Shown: positions 1 through 6,527 of the stretch, in pieces
Layout of the letters: each line of letters starts with the position of its first letter
Numbering within the stretch: the stretch's first letter is position 1
Source of the DNA: Gammaproteobacteria bacterium
GTDB taxonomy: Bacteria > Pseudomonadota > Gammaproteobacteria > DSM-19610
Direction of reading: 5' to 3'
Assembly (NCBI GenBank): GCA_030618475.1
Contig: JAUXDG010000080.1
Coordinates: 1-10,686, forward strand
Length of the DNA: 10,686 nucleotides
Position numbers and translations under genes: made by a program
Notes under the pieces: model-generated
Databases searched by the model: none
Seen by the model: the letters and a program-made list of their open reading frames with translations, nothing else
What the model was told of the DNA's origin: nothing

Positions 1-734
1 CGTGCCACCGGCACGAACAAGATTGCCGTCACCAGCATTAGCAGTGTAAAAAATTCGTAGTACTCGGCACCGGCCAGCTTACTGCTGCCGTCCTCCTGCT
101 GGATAAAGAAATTCACCGCACTGGTAAACAGGTTTCCGGCCGCGATCGACATCAACACACCCGGTACGGCGAACGCCACAGATGCTCCATAGTTTTCCAT
201 CAACCAGGGTGTCGCCAGCATCGACCCAAAAGCCCCCAGATTGATGGAGAAATAAAACCAGCTGAATACGCGAGACAGAAGGGACTCATTGCTCCTGCCA
301 AACTGGTCGCCGACATGCGCTGAAACACAGGGCTTGATACCGCCCGCCCCCAGTGCAATCAAGCCGAGCCCTATCGCCAGCCCCACACGGGTATGGTCGA
401 TAGCCAGGGCTAAATGGCCCAGGCAGTAGACCAGGGAGAGGAGAATAATGGTGCGATACTTGCCCAGGATCCCGTCGGAGAGCAAGGCACCCAGTAGCGG
501 CGTGAAATACACCGCCGAGACAAACAAATGAAACCAGCCTTTCGCTTCTGCCTGCCCCATCGTATCCGGCGTCCCGTCGGGGATCAGCAGATACTGCGTC
601 ATGAACACCACCAGAATGGCGCGCATACCGTAGAAACTGAAACGTTCGGCGCCTTCATTAGCGATAATAAAAGGGATACCTGTCGGTAGACGGGATGTCG
701 CAACGGGTGCGCTACGATAGACAGGTCTGCTCAT
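1..734 (-). CDS. POT/PTR2-family proton-dependent peptide transporter, 3' end outside window, apparently internally deleted
   Basis: The frame is open from an ATG at 734 to the window edge (244 residues visible). Family signatures of proton-coupled oligopeptide transporters are clear in the first half: NEGAERFSFYG at 26-36, GALLSDGILGKYRTI at 82-96, GAGGIKPCVSAHVGDQF at 129-145 and FYFSINLGAF at 160-169. These cover roughly the first five membrane helices of an inner-membrane di/tripeptide importer. At about residue 195 the text passes from the mid-protein phrase VAFAVPGVLM straight into NLFTSAVNFF at 201-210 and SKLAGAEYY at 219-226, which in full-length relatives (about 450-520 residues) belong to the last helices. 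About 200 residues thus seem to be missing, in frame. The family call comes from recalled motifs and is strong; the deletion is inference. No strong ribosome site precedes the ATG. It lies downstream of ppdK on the same strand with a 277-base gap, so it is probably transcribed separately. Confidence 0.85.
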   Translation of the reverse strand, partial: MSRPVYRSAPVATSRLPTGIPFIIANEGAERFSFYGMRAILVVFMTQYLLIPDGTPDTMGQAEAKGWFHLFVSAVYFTPLLGALLSDGILGKYRTIILLSLVYCLGHLALAIDHTRVGLAIGLGLIALGAGGIKPCVSAHVGDQFGRSNESLLSRVFSWFYFSINLGAFGSMLATPWLMENYGASVAFAVPGVLMSIAAGNLFTSAVNFFIQQEDGSSKLAGAEYYEFFTLLMLVTAILFVPVA

Positions 735-822
735 ATTATTAAAGTGGGCGGAAGTCAGCCTGCATAAGGGCCGCGGATAGTGAACAATACCAGTTTAACC
801 AGCTGATTTGATAGTTTTCTGA

Positions 823-862
823 TGGCACTAGGAGCCTGTCTCATCGACAGGCTCCTGGCACT
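823..862. repeat. Palindromic mini-insert flanked by 7-base direct repeats
   Basis: TGGCACT at 823-829 is repeated exactly at 856-862. Between them lie 26 bases (830-855): a left arm GGAGCCTGTC (831-840), a five-base centre TCATC and the exact inverse arm GACAGGCTCC (846-855). This is the geometry of a tiny element, or of two fused element ends, inside a target-site duplication. As RNA it would fold into a stable hairpin and could end ppdK transcripts, but no T-run follows on either strand. Geometry is seen directly; the origin by insertion is inference. Confidence 0.6.
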
Positions 863-880
863 CCTTCAAGGCGTGCCAGG
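854..880. repeat. Second inverted repeat downstream of ppdK, sharing bases with the first
   Basis: CCTGGCAC at 854-861 pairs with GTGCCAGG at 873-880 around an 11-base loop. Its left arm reuses bases 854-855 of the 830-855 palindrome, so the two hairpins compete for those bases. It sits 131 bases past the ppdK stop and could act as a 3'-end or termination structure, though no T-tract is visible. The rest of the 735-1011 gap shows nothing else I can support. Confidence 0.4.
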
Positions 881-1011
881 GTCACAGTTTACCAGCCTGT
901 TCGCCACTAAACGTCATCCACTGCGCAAGCGTTGTTCCCTGACGTCTGTCGCGGCCAAGCGGCCGTTTTAAAAGACCTTTGGCCACACTGTCAGATGAAG
1001 CCCCGGACAGG

Positions 1012-3798
1012 CTACATGGAGGACTGCATACCTGCCTTGTCATCTTCGGCCAGCGCGGCATGAGCGGCCGCAAGGCGCGCAATAGGAACCCGTGGACCGG
1101 AACAGGAGACGTAACTCAGACCGATGCCGTGACAGAAATGAATCGAAGCAGGGTGCCCGCCGTGCTCGCCACAGATACCCACCTTCATATCCGGGCGGAT
1201 TTCCCGGCCCCAGCCGACAGCCAGTTCCATCAGTTTTCCCACCCCTTTGACATCCAGCACCTCGAAGGGGTTGTCCTGCAGAATGCCTCTTTCGTTATAC
1301 ATGGGTAAGAACTTGTTCTCGGCATCCTCCCGGGAAAAGGAGAACGTGGCCTGCGTCAGGTCGTTGGTACCGAAGGAAAAGAACTCGGCCTCTTCGGCAA
1401 GATTGCCCGCACGCATACAGGAACGCACCACTTCCAGCATGGAACCGAATTTGTAGTCAACATTTATGCCGTACTTGGCCTCTACCACCGTGTGCACTGC
1501 GTCGGCGTAACTCTTGACCCGATTCAGTTCCTGGGCTGTACAGACCTGTGGCACCATGATTTCAGGGTGGACATCAAAACCCTCCTTGACGCACTCGGCA
1601 GCCGCTTCCAGCACCGCACTGATCTGCATGGAGTAGATTTCCGGAAAGGAAATACCGAGACGCACACCACGGTGCCCCAGCATCGGGTTGACCTCGTGCA
1701 GGACGCGCACCTTTTTCAACATGGCTTCCTTTCTGTCGATGGCTTCGTCCACCAGGCGCGGGTCGGTCAGACACGCAACGTTCGGTTGCTGCCCCTCCTC
1801 CTCCCGATACATCACTGCCACTGCCTCGGACAGCACGTTCATACCCAGCACGGTATCCTTGAGGTGGCTCAATTGTTCCAGTTCAGCCACCAGCTGTTGT
1901 TCGCTGGGCAGGAACTCATGAATAGGCGGATCGAGCAGGCGGATGGTCACCGGCCGTGGTGCCATGACTTTGAAAATCCCCTTGAAATCATCGCGCTGAA
2001 TCGGCAACAGCTTGTCCAGCGCCGCCTGCCGGTCCTCGGTTGTGTCGGCCACGATCATTTCGATAACCACCGGCAAGCGGTCTTTTGAGTTGAACATGCG
2101 TTCGGTACGGCACAGACCGATACCCATAGCGCCATACTTGAGCGCGCGTTCGGCATCGTTCGGCGTATCGGCATTGGCCAACACCTTGAGCCTGGCGGTT
2201 TCGTCGGCCCACTGCAGCAGAGTCTCCAGTTCCGAGGTGAAATCGGCTTCTATCATGGCCACTTCACCGAGGTAGACATCGCCCGTCGTACCATCGATGG
2301 TGATCAGATCGCCCTCACTGATGGCGTGATCACCTATGAACGCCTTGCGCATTTGAACATCGACATGGATACCCTCTGCACCTGCCACACAGGGTTTACC
2401 CATGCCGCGGGCAACCACCGCCGCGTGGGATGTCTTGCCGCCGCGCGCGGTAAGGATACCCTGTGAAGCAAAGAAGCCATGGATATCCTCGGGTTTGGTC
2501 TCTTCACGCACCAGGATGACGCGATGTCCACCACGGCCCTGTTGCTCCGCACGGTCAGCGTCGAACACCGCGTGGCCAACCGCGGCACCCGGTGAGGCCG
2601 ACAAACCACGCGCCACCGGAGCCGAACTGGAGGCCGGATCAAGGCGTGGAAACAGCAGTTGCTCCAGCATCTCGGGCGGGATACGCAACAACGCCTGATC
2701 CTTGTTGATCAATCCATCACGCACCATATCCACCGAGGTACGTACCAGCGCCGCGGTATTCATCTTGCCGTTGCGCGTCTGCAGGCAATAAAAACGCCCG
2801 TTTTCAATGGTAAATTCGAAGTCCTGCACTTCCTTGTAGTGGGACTCCAGCCGGTCGCGCAATTCCTGCAACTCCCGGTACATATCCGGCATTTCTGCCT
2901 GCAGTTCGTCGATCGGCCTGGGGGTACGGATACCAGCGACAACATCCTCGCCCTGTGCATTGACCAGGTATTCACCGAACAGATCGTTGACACCGGTATC
3001 AGGGTAACGGGTAAAGCCCACACCGGTTGCACAATCATCGCCCAGGTTGCCAAACACCATGGTTACCACGTTGACCGCGGTGCCATTGGCCATCTCCAGG
3101 GTAATATTGAACTCACGCCGGTAGTCCACCGCGCGTTTGCCCCCCCAGGATTTGAACACCGCCTTGATGGCGATCTCCAGCTGCTCCAACGGATCGTCCG
3201 GGAACGATTGACCACTCACCTGTTCCACCACATCCAGGAAGCGGTCGGAAATTTCGTGCAGATCGCGGGCGCTCAGCGCCATATCTTCCTTGACCCCGGC
3301 CTTCTCCTTGACGGCTTCGAATTCGGCATCGAATGCCTCATCCGGCACGCCCAACGCCACCTTGCCGAACAACTGTATGAAGCGGCGATAGGCGTCCCAG
3401 CCGAAACGCTCGTTGCTGGTCTGTGCGATGAGTGCCTTCAGGGTGTCAATGTTGAGCCCGAGATTGAGGATGGTATCCATCATGCCCGGCATGGACATGG
3501 CCGACCCGGAACGCACGGATACCAGCAAAGGATTCTCACTGCCGCCAAAGGTCTTGCCGGTTTTTTCTTCCAACGCCCTCATGTCCTCACGCACTTCATC
3601 CATCAAGCCCATCGGCAGATCGTGCGCGGCACTATCGAGGTAAGACAGGCAGGCCTGCGTCGAAATAACAAAACCGGGAGGGACATTGAGACCGATCTGG
3701 GTCATCTCGCAAAGGTTGGCACCCTTGCCACCCAGCAGCATCTTGTCTTTACCGTCGCCCGCTTCGAATGCGAACACATACTTACTGGAACTGCTCAT
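1012..3798 (-). CDS. ppdK: Pyruvate, phosphate dikinase
   Basis: This 928-residue cytoplasmic enzyme catalyses the reversible reaction ATP + phosphate + pyruvate = AMP + pyrophosphate + phosphoenolpyruvate, supplying PEP for gluconeogenesis or running in a pyrophosphate-linked glycolysis. The three expected domains are in order. An N-terminal ATP-grasp domain (about 1-345) has GGKGANLCEM at 23-32, VRSGSAMSMPGMMDT at 95-109 and NAQGEDVVAGIRTP at 280-293. A central swivelling phosphohistidine domain has GGKTSHAAVVARGMGKPC at 453-470, with His458 as the phosphate carrier and the neighbouring Thr456 at the position regulated in plant enzymes. A C-terminal PEP/pyruvate TIM barrel has GLCRTERMF at 561-569, FGTNDLTQ at 809-816, GICGEHGG at 874-881 and the Cys899 region before RVPIARLAAAHAAL. 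Length is normal and no key residue is missing. The start is fixed by AGGAG at 3806-3810, seven bases before ATG. The nearest upstream gene is 151 bases away across a hairpin, so it is probably its own unit. Confidence 0.97.
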   Translation of the reverse strand: MSSSSKYVFAFEAGDGKDKMLLGGKGANLCEMTQIGLNVPPGFVISTQACLSYLDSAAHDLPMGLMDEVREDMRALEEKTGKTFGGSENPLLVSVRSGSAMSMPGMMDTILNLGLNIDTLKALIAQTSNERFGWDAYRRFIQLFGKVALGVPDEAFDAEFEAVKEKAGVKEDMALSARDLHEISDRFLDVVEQVSGQSFPDDPLEQLEIAIKAVFKSWGGKRAVDYRREFNITLEMANGTAVNVVTMVFGNLGDDCATGVGFTRYPDTGVNDLFGEYLVNAQGEDVVAGIRTPRPIDELQAEMPDMYRELQELRDRLESHYKEVQDFEFTIENGRFYCLQTRNGKMNTAALVRTSVDMVRDGLINKDQALLRIPPEMLEQLLFPRLDPASSSAPVARGLSASPGAAVGHAVFDADRAEQQGRGGHRVILVREETKPEDIHGFFASQGILTARGGKTSHAAVVARGMGKPCVAGAEGIHVDVQMRKAFIGDHAISEGDLITIDGTTGDVYLGEVAMIEADFTSELETLLQWADETARLKVLANADTPNDAERALKYGAMGIGLCRTERMFNSKDRLPVVIEMIVADTTEDRQAALDKLLPIQRDDFKGIFKVMAPRPVTIRLLDPPIHEFLPSEQQLVAELEQLSHLKDTVLGMNVLSEAVAVMYREEEGQQPNVACLTDPRLVDEAIDRKEAMLKKVRVLHEVNPMLGHRGVRLGISFPEIYSMQISAVLEAAAECVKEGFDVHPEIMVPQVCTAQELNRVKSYADAVHTVVEAKYGINVDYKFGSMLEVVRSCMRAGNLAEEAEFFSFGTNDLTQATFSFSREDAENKFLPMYNERGILQDNPFEVLDVKGVGKLMELAVGWGREIRPDMKVGICGEHGGHPASIHFCHGIGLSYVSCSGPRVPIARLAAAHAALAEDDKAGMQSSM

Positions 3799-3912
3799 CT
3801 AGCCTCTCCTAACTATAGAATTTTTTACTGAAATCGCCTGCGAAAAAGCGCTACTACAGCACTGCCGGAAAACGCCGTTGATAATAACAGGATTCCAGTA
3901 CAGGCTGGCGAA

Positions 3913-3954
3913 CTTAGGGCTCGCTTCAAAATTAATTTCTACGCGAGCCCTAAG
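3913..3954. repeat. 12-bp-stem hairpin overlapping the GIY-YIG stop codon
   Basis: CTTAGGGCTCGC at 3913-3924 pairs perfectly with GCGAGCCCTAAG at 3943-3954 around an AT-rich 18-base loop. The right arm contains the stop codon (3950-3952) of the upstream minus-strand gene. No T-run follows, so it is not a classical intrinsic terminator, but it can serve as a 3' stabilising or attenuating structure between the sprT/GIY-YIG unit and ppdK. It resembles the hairpin at 9523-9550. Confidence 0.65.
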
Positions 3955-4222
3955 CGGGACTGAGAATGATTTCATTGCATTCCGAGTCGATGAGCCGCTC
4001 CTTGGCAGGACGTTGCATCTTTTTTATCGCTGCCTCGCGTCGACTCGCGGTACTGCGACTGTGGCCACTTTCAAGATAGACCAGCCGTTTCGGACGACGG
4101 GCACGAAAGTACTTGGCTCCACGCTGACTGGCATGTTGCAACACACGCCGATCAACGTCATTGCTTATCCCTGTGTACAGGGTGTTATCGCTGCACAGAA
4201 TGATGTAGACCTGCCAGTTCAT
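3950..4222 (-). CDS. GIY-YIG nuclease-superfamily protein, YhbQ/UPF0213-like
   Basis: With the start chosen here the product has 90 residues, close to the roughly 100 of E. coli YhbQ. It is a single GIY-YIG domain: VYIILC at 5-10 and YTGIS at 16-20 form the name-giving strands, DVDRRVLQH at 22-30 carries the conserved arginine and histidine, and the helix RREAAIKKM at 61-69 carries the acidic residue (Glu63) that binds the catalytic metal. Stand-alone proteins of this type are presumed nucleases; their biological target is not settled. The frame extends upstream to 4264, but I prefer the ATG at 4222 because it overlaps the sprT stop as ATGA, the classic arrangement for translational coupling, and because the domain begins right there. 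There is no additional domain. The stop codon lies inside a hairpin. Confidence 0.88.
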   Translation of the reverse strand: MNWQVYIILCSDNTLYTGISNDVDRRVLQHASQRGAKYFRARRPKRLVYLESGHSRSTASRREAAIKKMQRPAKERLIDSECNEIILSPA

Positions 4223-4743
4223 TCGCCGGTGGTTCGATAAATCGCCGAACCACAGCGCCGACATAGATACCTCGACTGTCCACGCTGGATTTTGTTATGC
4301 CGACAGCTACTGAGCTGATGCGTGCTGCACTCACAGCAATAACTGAAACGCCGCTGGCGCCGCACAGGCACACCGCTCAGGTCGTAACTGGCCGTCACAC
4401 GCGGGTCGGCGCCCAATGACCGCATTACCGCCTTCCATTCCGCACCATGGGGTCGAATATTGCGCAATCCGTACAAGCGGTCCGTCACGTAATGTGCCAC
4501 TTCGTGTGGCACAGTGACAGCCAGGTTATTTGCATAATACTTGGCAAAAATATACGGGTTGTAGCGAATGACACGTTCCCCGCCGCGAACCCGGTACATA
4601 CCGGCAGCACTGCCGGTCAAATCGAATGTCACAGCAACGGACTCCAGCGAAAACTGGAACATCTGTCCAGCCTGCTGAAGACAGTCCACGGTTGCACGAC
4701 GCACCTGCTCGTGCTGTTGCTCATCGAGAGGCTGAATGATCAC
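4219..4743 (-). CDS. sprT: SprT-family zinc metallopeptidase-like protein
   Basis: The 174-residue product is close to the length of E. coli SprT (about 165). The zincin motif VPHEVAHYV at 78-86 gives His80, Glu81 and His84, and His99 in RPHGAEW is the likely third zinc ligand. A C-terminal zinc ribbon follows: a cysteine cluster at 136-139 (FSYCCECS), the conserved LSSCRHNKI stretch at 144-152, and CRRCG at 161-165. Eukaryotic relatives (Spartan/SPRTN) digest DNA-protein crosslinks; the bacterial proteins are less well defined, so protease action on DNA-bound protein is family-level inference. The start codon is GTG at 4743, with no convincing Shine-Dalgarno sequence before it. The gene sits 42 bases downstream of the cytochrome gene and overlaps the next gene by four bases, so it is probably co-transcribed with both. 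Confidence 0.9.
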   Translation of the reverse strand: MIIQPLDEQQHEQVRRATVDCLQQAGQMFQFSLESVAVTFDLTGSAAGMYRVRGGERVIRYNPYIFAKYYANNLAVTVPHEVAHYVTDRLYGLRNIRPHGAEWKAVMRSLGADPRVTASYDLSGVPVRRQRRFSYCCECSTHQLSSCRHNKIQRGQSRYLCRRCGSAIYRTTGE

Positions 4744-4785
4744 CGGAAGATCAGCACTATACTATCGAGCCAGCGCTGACGTTGC

Positions 4786-5091
4786 TTACCGGGTCAACTG
4801 GTAAAACTGCCGATTCAGATAATCGGTGATATCATCAACCTCCTCGTCACCCCAGCCCAGTCCGGTGTGAATACTCCATGCCATCACCCGCTTGCGGAGT
4901 ACATTGAGCGAGGTTACATGCCGCCCATCGCGCGTATGGGCCCAGCTTTCATGACACTCCATGCAATGATTCTCATACAGTGCCTGACCACGGTCGAACT
5001 CGGCCAGGCTCGCCGGCGAAGAAAAAGCCAGCCCAACGCATACGCTCGCTACGATACCAGGAATCTTCTTCTGCCGTGACAAAACTGCCAT
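4786..5091 (-). CDS. Small exported monohaem c-type cytochrome
   Basis: The product has 101 residues from the ATG at 5091. That start has GGGAG about nine bases upstream and places a typical Sec signal at the N-terminus: basic RQKK at 6-9, a hydrophobic run IVASVCVGLAFSS at 13-25, and a likely cut after SLA (28-30). The longer reading from 5166 would bury this signal. The mature protein has one covalent haem site, CMECH at 43-47. Met70 in KRVMAW is a candidate sixth iron ligand, by its position only. The C-terminal helix DDITDYLNRQFYQL fits a small class-I cytochrome c fold. It probably carries electrons in the periplasm; the partner cannot be told from the neighbours, a kinase-like gene and sprT. 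It lies 82 bases after the kinase-like gene on the same strand. Confidence 0.85.
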   Translation of the reverse strand: MAVLSRQKKIPGIVASVCVGLAFSSPASLAEFDRGQALYENHCMECHESWAHTRDGRHVTSLNVLRKRVMAWSIHTGLGWGDEEVDDITDYLNRQFYQLTR

Positions 5092-5173
5092 TGATCTGCT
5101 CTCCCTATCCAACAAAGCGTCAACACCGCCCGTGTTATTGTAGTAGAAATCAATGTCCGAACCCATCCCGGAT

Positions 5174-5896
5174 TCATGGGCACGATACTTTCAGCACTGC
5201 CTCTGGAATCACATAACCGGCACCCTGCATAGCAAAGAGGATACTCTCTACTGTGGTCTCCACGTCAAAACGATCCGAATTCAGCACCAGATCGTAAAAA
5301 CCAGCAGCCTCGATGTCGACATCATAGAGTTCACGGATATACTCGGATCGTTCCCCGTCAACTTCCAGCACACGCTGGCGGGCAGCTGCGATGCTCAGAT
5401 GTTCCCTTGCCGCGATCCGCTCCGCGCAACGAGGCAAGGTACCGACAATCCGGACACGGAAAGCCCTCTCCGGCCCCAGAATCAGATGAGCGCCGCGACC
5501 AACGATGACGCCGCCGTTCCGGGAGATGCCCAGCACAACCTTGACCAGGTGATGGAAGTACTGTTCACGGGAGAATTTTTTACCGTTGATGAAGCCATGC
5601 CACCAGTCGCCTTTAATCCGTTTAACATGCTCATCCAGTGTTTTGACCAGATCGACATCAACATTGGCGCGACGTGCAACCCCCTGAAGAATTTCGCGGT
5701 CACAGCAGCGTACCCCCAGGCGGTCGGCGAGAAGCTGCGCAACCACCTTACCCTGCGCCCCATAGTTGCGGGAAACGGTGACGACATGGGTATGCCGTTT
5801 CTGTTCGGCAGACTCATTGCTGTTCTTGCGGTCGGCCATCACCGCAGCGCCGACCAGCGCCTCGACCAGTCGTTCCACGTTGCATTTCATAGCCAT
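5174..5896 (-). CDS. Cytidylate-kinase-like P-loop protein
   Basis: The 240-residue protein matches the cytidylate-kinase-like family (the AAK/Cmk-like group), not the canonical cmk gene. After a variable 35-residue N-terminus, VVTVSRNYGAQGKVVAQLLA at 38-57 forms the first strand and a modified phosphate loop. DREIL at 66-70, NGGVIVGRGAHLIL at 127-140, FRVRIVGTLPRCAERI at 146-161 and YDLVLNSDRFDVETTV at 201-216 follow in family order. The phosphate loop, GAQGK, is shorter than the usual GxxxxGK, as is common in this group, so the substrate is uncertain; nucleotide phosphorylation is a family-level guess. The ATG at 5896 has no strong ribosome site, and a second ATG at 5890 is possible. It faces the plus-strand gene at 6049 across a 152-base divergent region and may head the minus-strand cytochrome-sprT unit. 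Confidence 0.82.
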   Translation of the reverse strand: MAMKCNVERLVEALVGAAVMADRKNSNESAEQKRHTHVVTVSRNYGAQGKVVAQLLADRLGVRCCDREILQGVARRANVDVDLVKTLDEHVKRIKGDWWHGFINGKKFSREQYFHHLVKVVLGISRNGGVIVGRGAHLILGPERAFRVRIVGTLPRCAERIAAREHLSIAAARQRVLEVDGERSEYIRELYDVDIEAAGFYDLVLNSDRFDVETTVESILFAMQGAGYVIPEAVLKVSCP

Positions 5897-6010
5897 TATT
5901 ATGACAGCCTGTGGCCCTATAACAACGCCTGCTGCTTTCCAGCGTACCCGCTTTATTCCCGTCTGTTTGCTCCGGATTGACCTGCATCAACGCCATATTG
6001 CTGTTTATCT

Positions 6011-6030
6011 GATAAAAAACGGTTTTTATC
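6011..6030. promoter_or_regulatory. AT-rich palindrome upstream of the 6049 gene, possible operator
   Basis: GATAAAAA at 6011-6018 and TTTTTATC at 6023-6030 are exact inverses around ACGG. The site ends 18 bases before the ATG at 6049 and lies in the divergent gap shared with the kinase-like gene, where an operator would be expected. An mRNA hairpin upstream of the ribosome site is an alternative. Confidence 0.4.
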
Positions 6031-6039
6031 CGCGGCAAG

Positions 6040-6048
6040 GACAGGCTC
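6040..6048. repeat. GACAGGCTC motif just before the 6049 start codon
   Basis: GACAGGCTC abuts the ATG at 6049 and overlaps the end of its Shine-Dalgarno AAGGA (6037-6041). Its exact inverse, GAGCCTGTC, is at 6499-6507, near the end of the same gene, and both orientations occur in the palindrome at 830-855. Four copies in this window is more than expected for a random 9-mer. Confidence 0.4.
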
Positions 6049-6516
6049 ATGACAACAATTCACTCAGACGCAGAGTTCAAAGCAGCTCTTTCCAGACTGC
6101 CACTGGATCAGCAACGGCGTGTTGGAAAGCTCTTTGTGGAAAATGTTATCGATCTATCCGATAACCCCAAGGTTAAACAGGCTATCAATATCGCCGACAA
6201 GGATGATCTTTCAGCTGCTGAAATTGCTGAAGGCTTTAAAATAGCCAAAGTGGCGGCGATAGACAGTTATACCTTGTGTGGGCGCGACGCAGACTGGCTG
6301 GGGCAGGCCAGTCATTTTGTTGCCAGCGCGGCTGCCATGTGCCTGACACCCGAGGATCAGGTGGCACAGTGTGGGGATCTGGCGTGGTCAACAGCAATGA
6401 ATGCCCGCATGGCGAAGGTCTGCGAGACGATTGCCCATGGGCAAGGCGCAGACGATCAGGAAGCCGAAAGACAATACGCTATCCTGGAAACATTCCAGGA
6501 GCCTGTCCGAGAATAG
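6049..6516 (+). CDS. Conserved-looking hypothetical protein, 155 residues, mainly helical
   Basis: I do not recognise this protein. It is soluble, acidic, without signal peptide or membrane helix, and reads as a string of amphipathic helices. The N-terminal part (about 8-35) contains ALSRLPLDQQRRVGKLFV; the middle has IADKDDLSAAEIAEGFKIAK at 48-67. The C-terminal half has four cysteines (77, 98, 108, 125) and histidines 89 and 130 within otherwise regular helices, for example DSYTLCGRDADWLGQASHF at 72-90. Metal binding or redox-active thiols are possible but unproven. The start is well supported: AAGGA at 6037-6041, seven bases before ATG. It is single-gene, divergent from the kinase-like gene and convergent with the gene ending at 6528. 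The last codons are formed by a copy of the GGAGCCTGTC motif, so the true C-terminus may have been altered by that repeat. Confidence 0.8.
   Translation: MTTIHSDAEFKAALSRLPLDQQRRVGKLFVENVIDLSDNPKVKQAINIADKDDLSAAEIAEGFKIAKVAAIDSYTLCGRDADWLGQASHFVASAAAMCLTPEDQVAQCGDLAWSTAMNARMAKVCETIAHGQGADDQEAERQYAILETFQEPVRE
6498..6507. repeat. GGAGCCTGTC motif at the 3' end of the 155-residue gene
   Basis: This ten-base string is identical to the left arm (831-840) of the palindromic insert near ppdK. Here it encodes part of the last few residues before the stop at 6514-6516, and it pairs as an inverted repeat with GACAGGCTC at 6040-6048. Confidence 0.4.
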
Positions 6517-6527
6517 CCTGCTAGCGA

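Noticed and set aside
882..1082. Small open frame spanning the ppdK end and the following gap
   Set aside because: It begins inside ppdK in another frame and continues into the gap; no motif or ribosome site supports it.
1492..2088. 198-codon open frame on the plus strand opposite ppdK
   Set aside because: Same antisense shadow effect; histidine- and glutamine-rich text with no recognisable domain.
2659..3831. 390-codon open frame on the plus strand opposite ppdK
   Set aside because: It lies almost wholly inside the well-supported ppdK gene, has no family motif and a biased composition typical of an antisense shadow in GC-rich coding DNA.
5122..5136. AACAC/GTGTT inverted repeat between the kinase-like and cytochrome genes
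   Set aside because: Only five base pairs and no T-run; too weak to call a terminator.
5153..5980. 275-codon plus-strand open frame opposite the kinase-like gene
   Set aside because: The minus-strand frame carries ordered family motifs; the plus frame is its complement with no domain features.
5814..6050. 78-codon minus-strand open frame upstream of the kinase-like gene
   Set aside because: It overlaps the kinase start in another frame and covers the divergent promoter region; low-complexity arginine/glycine text.
4786..6516. A possible new multi-gene system joining the kinase-like, cytochrome, sprT and 155-residue genes
   Set aside because: The genes differ in strand, spacing and cellular compartment, and only sprT with the GIY-YIG gene shows coupling; the sequence does not support a joint system.
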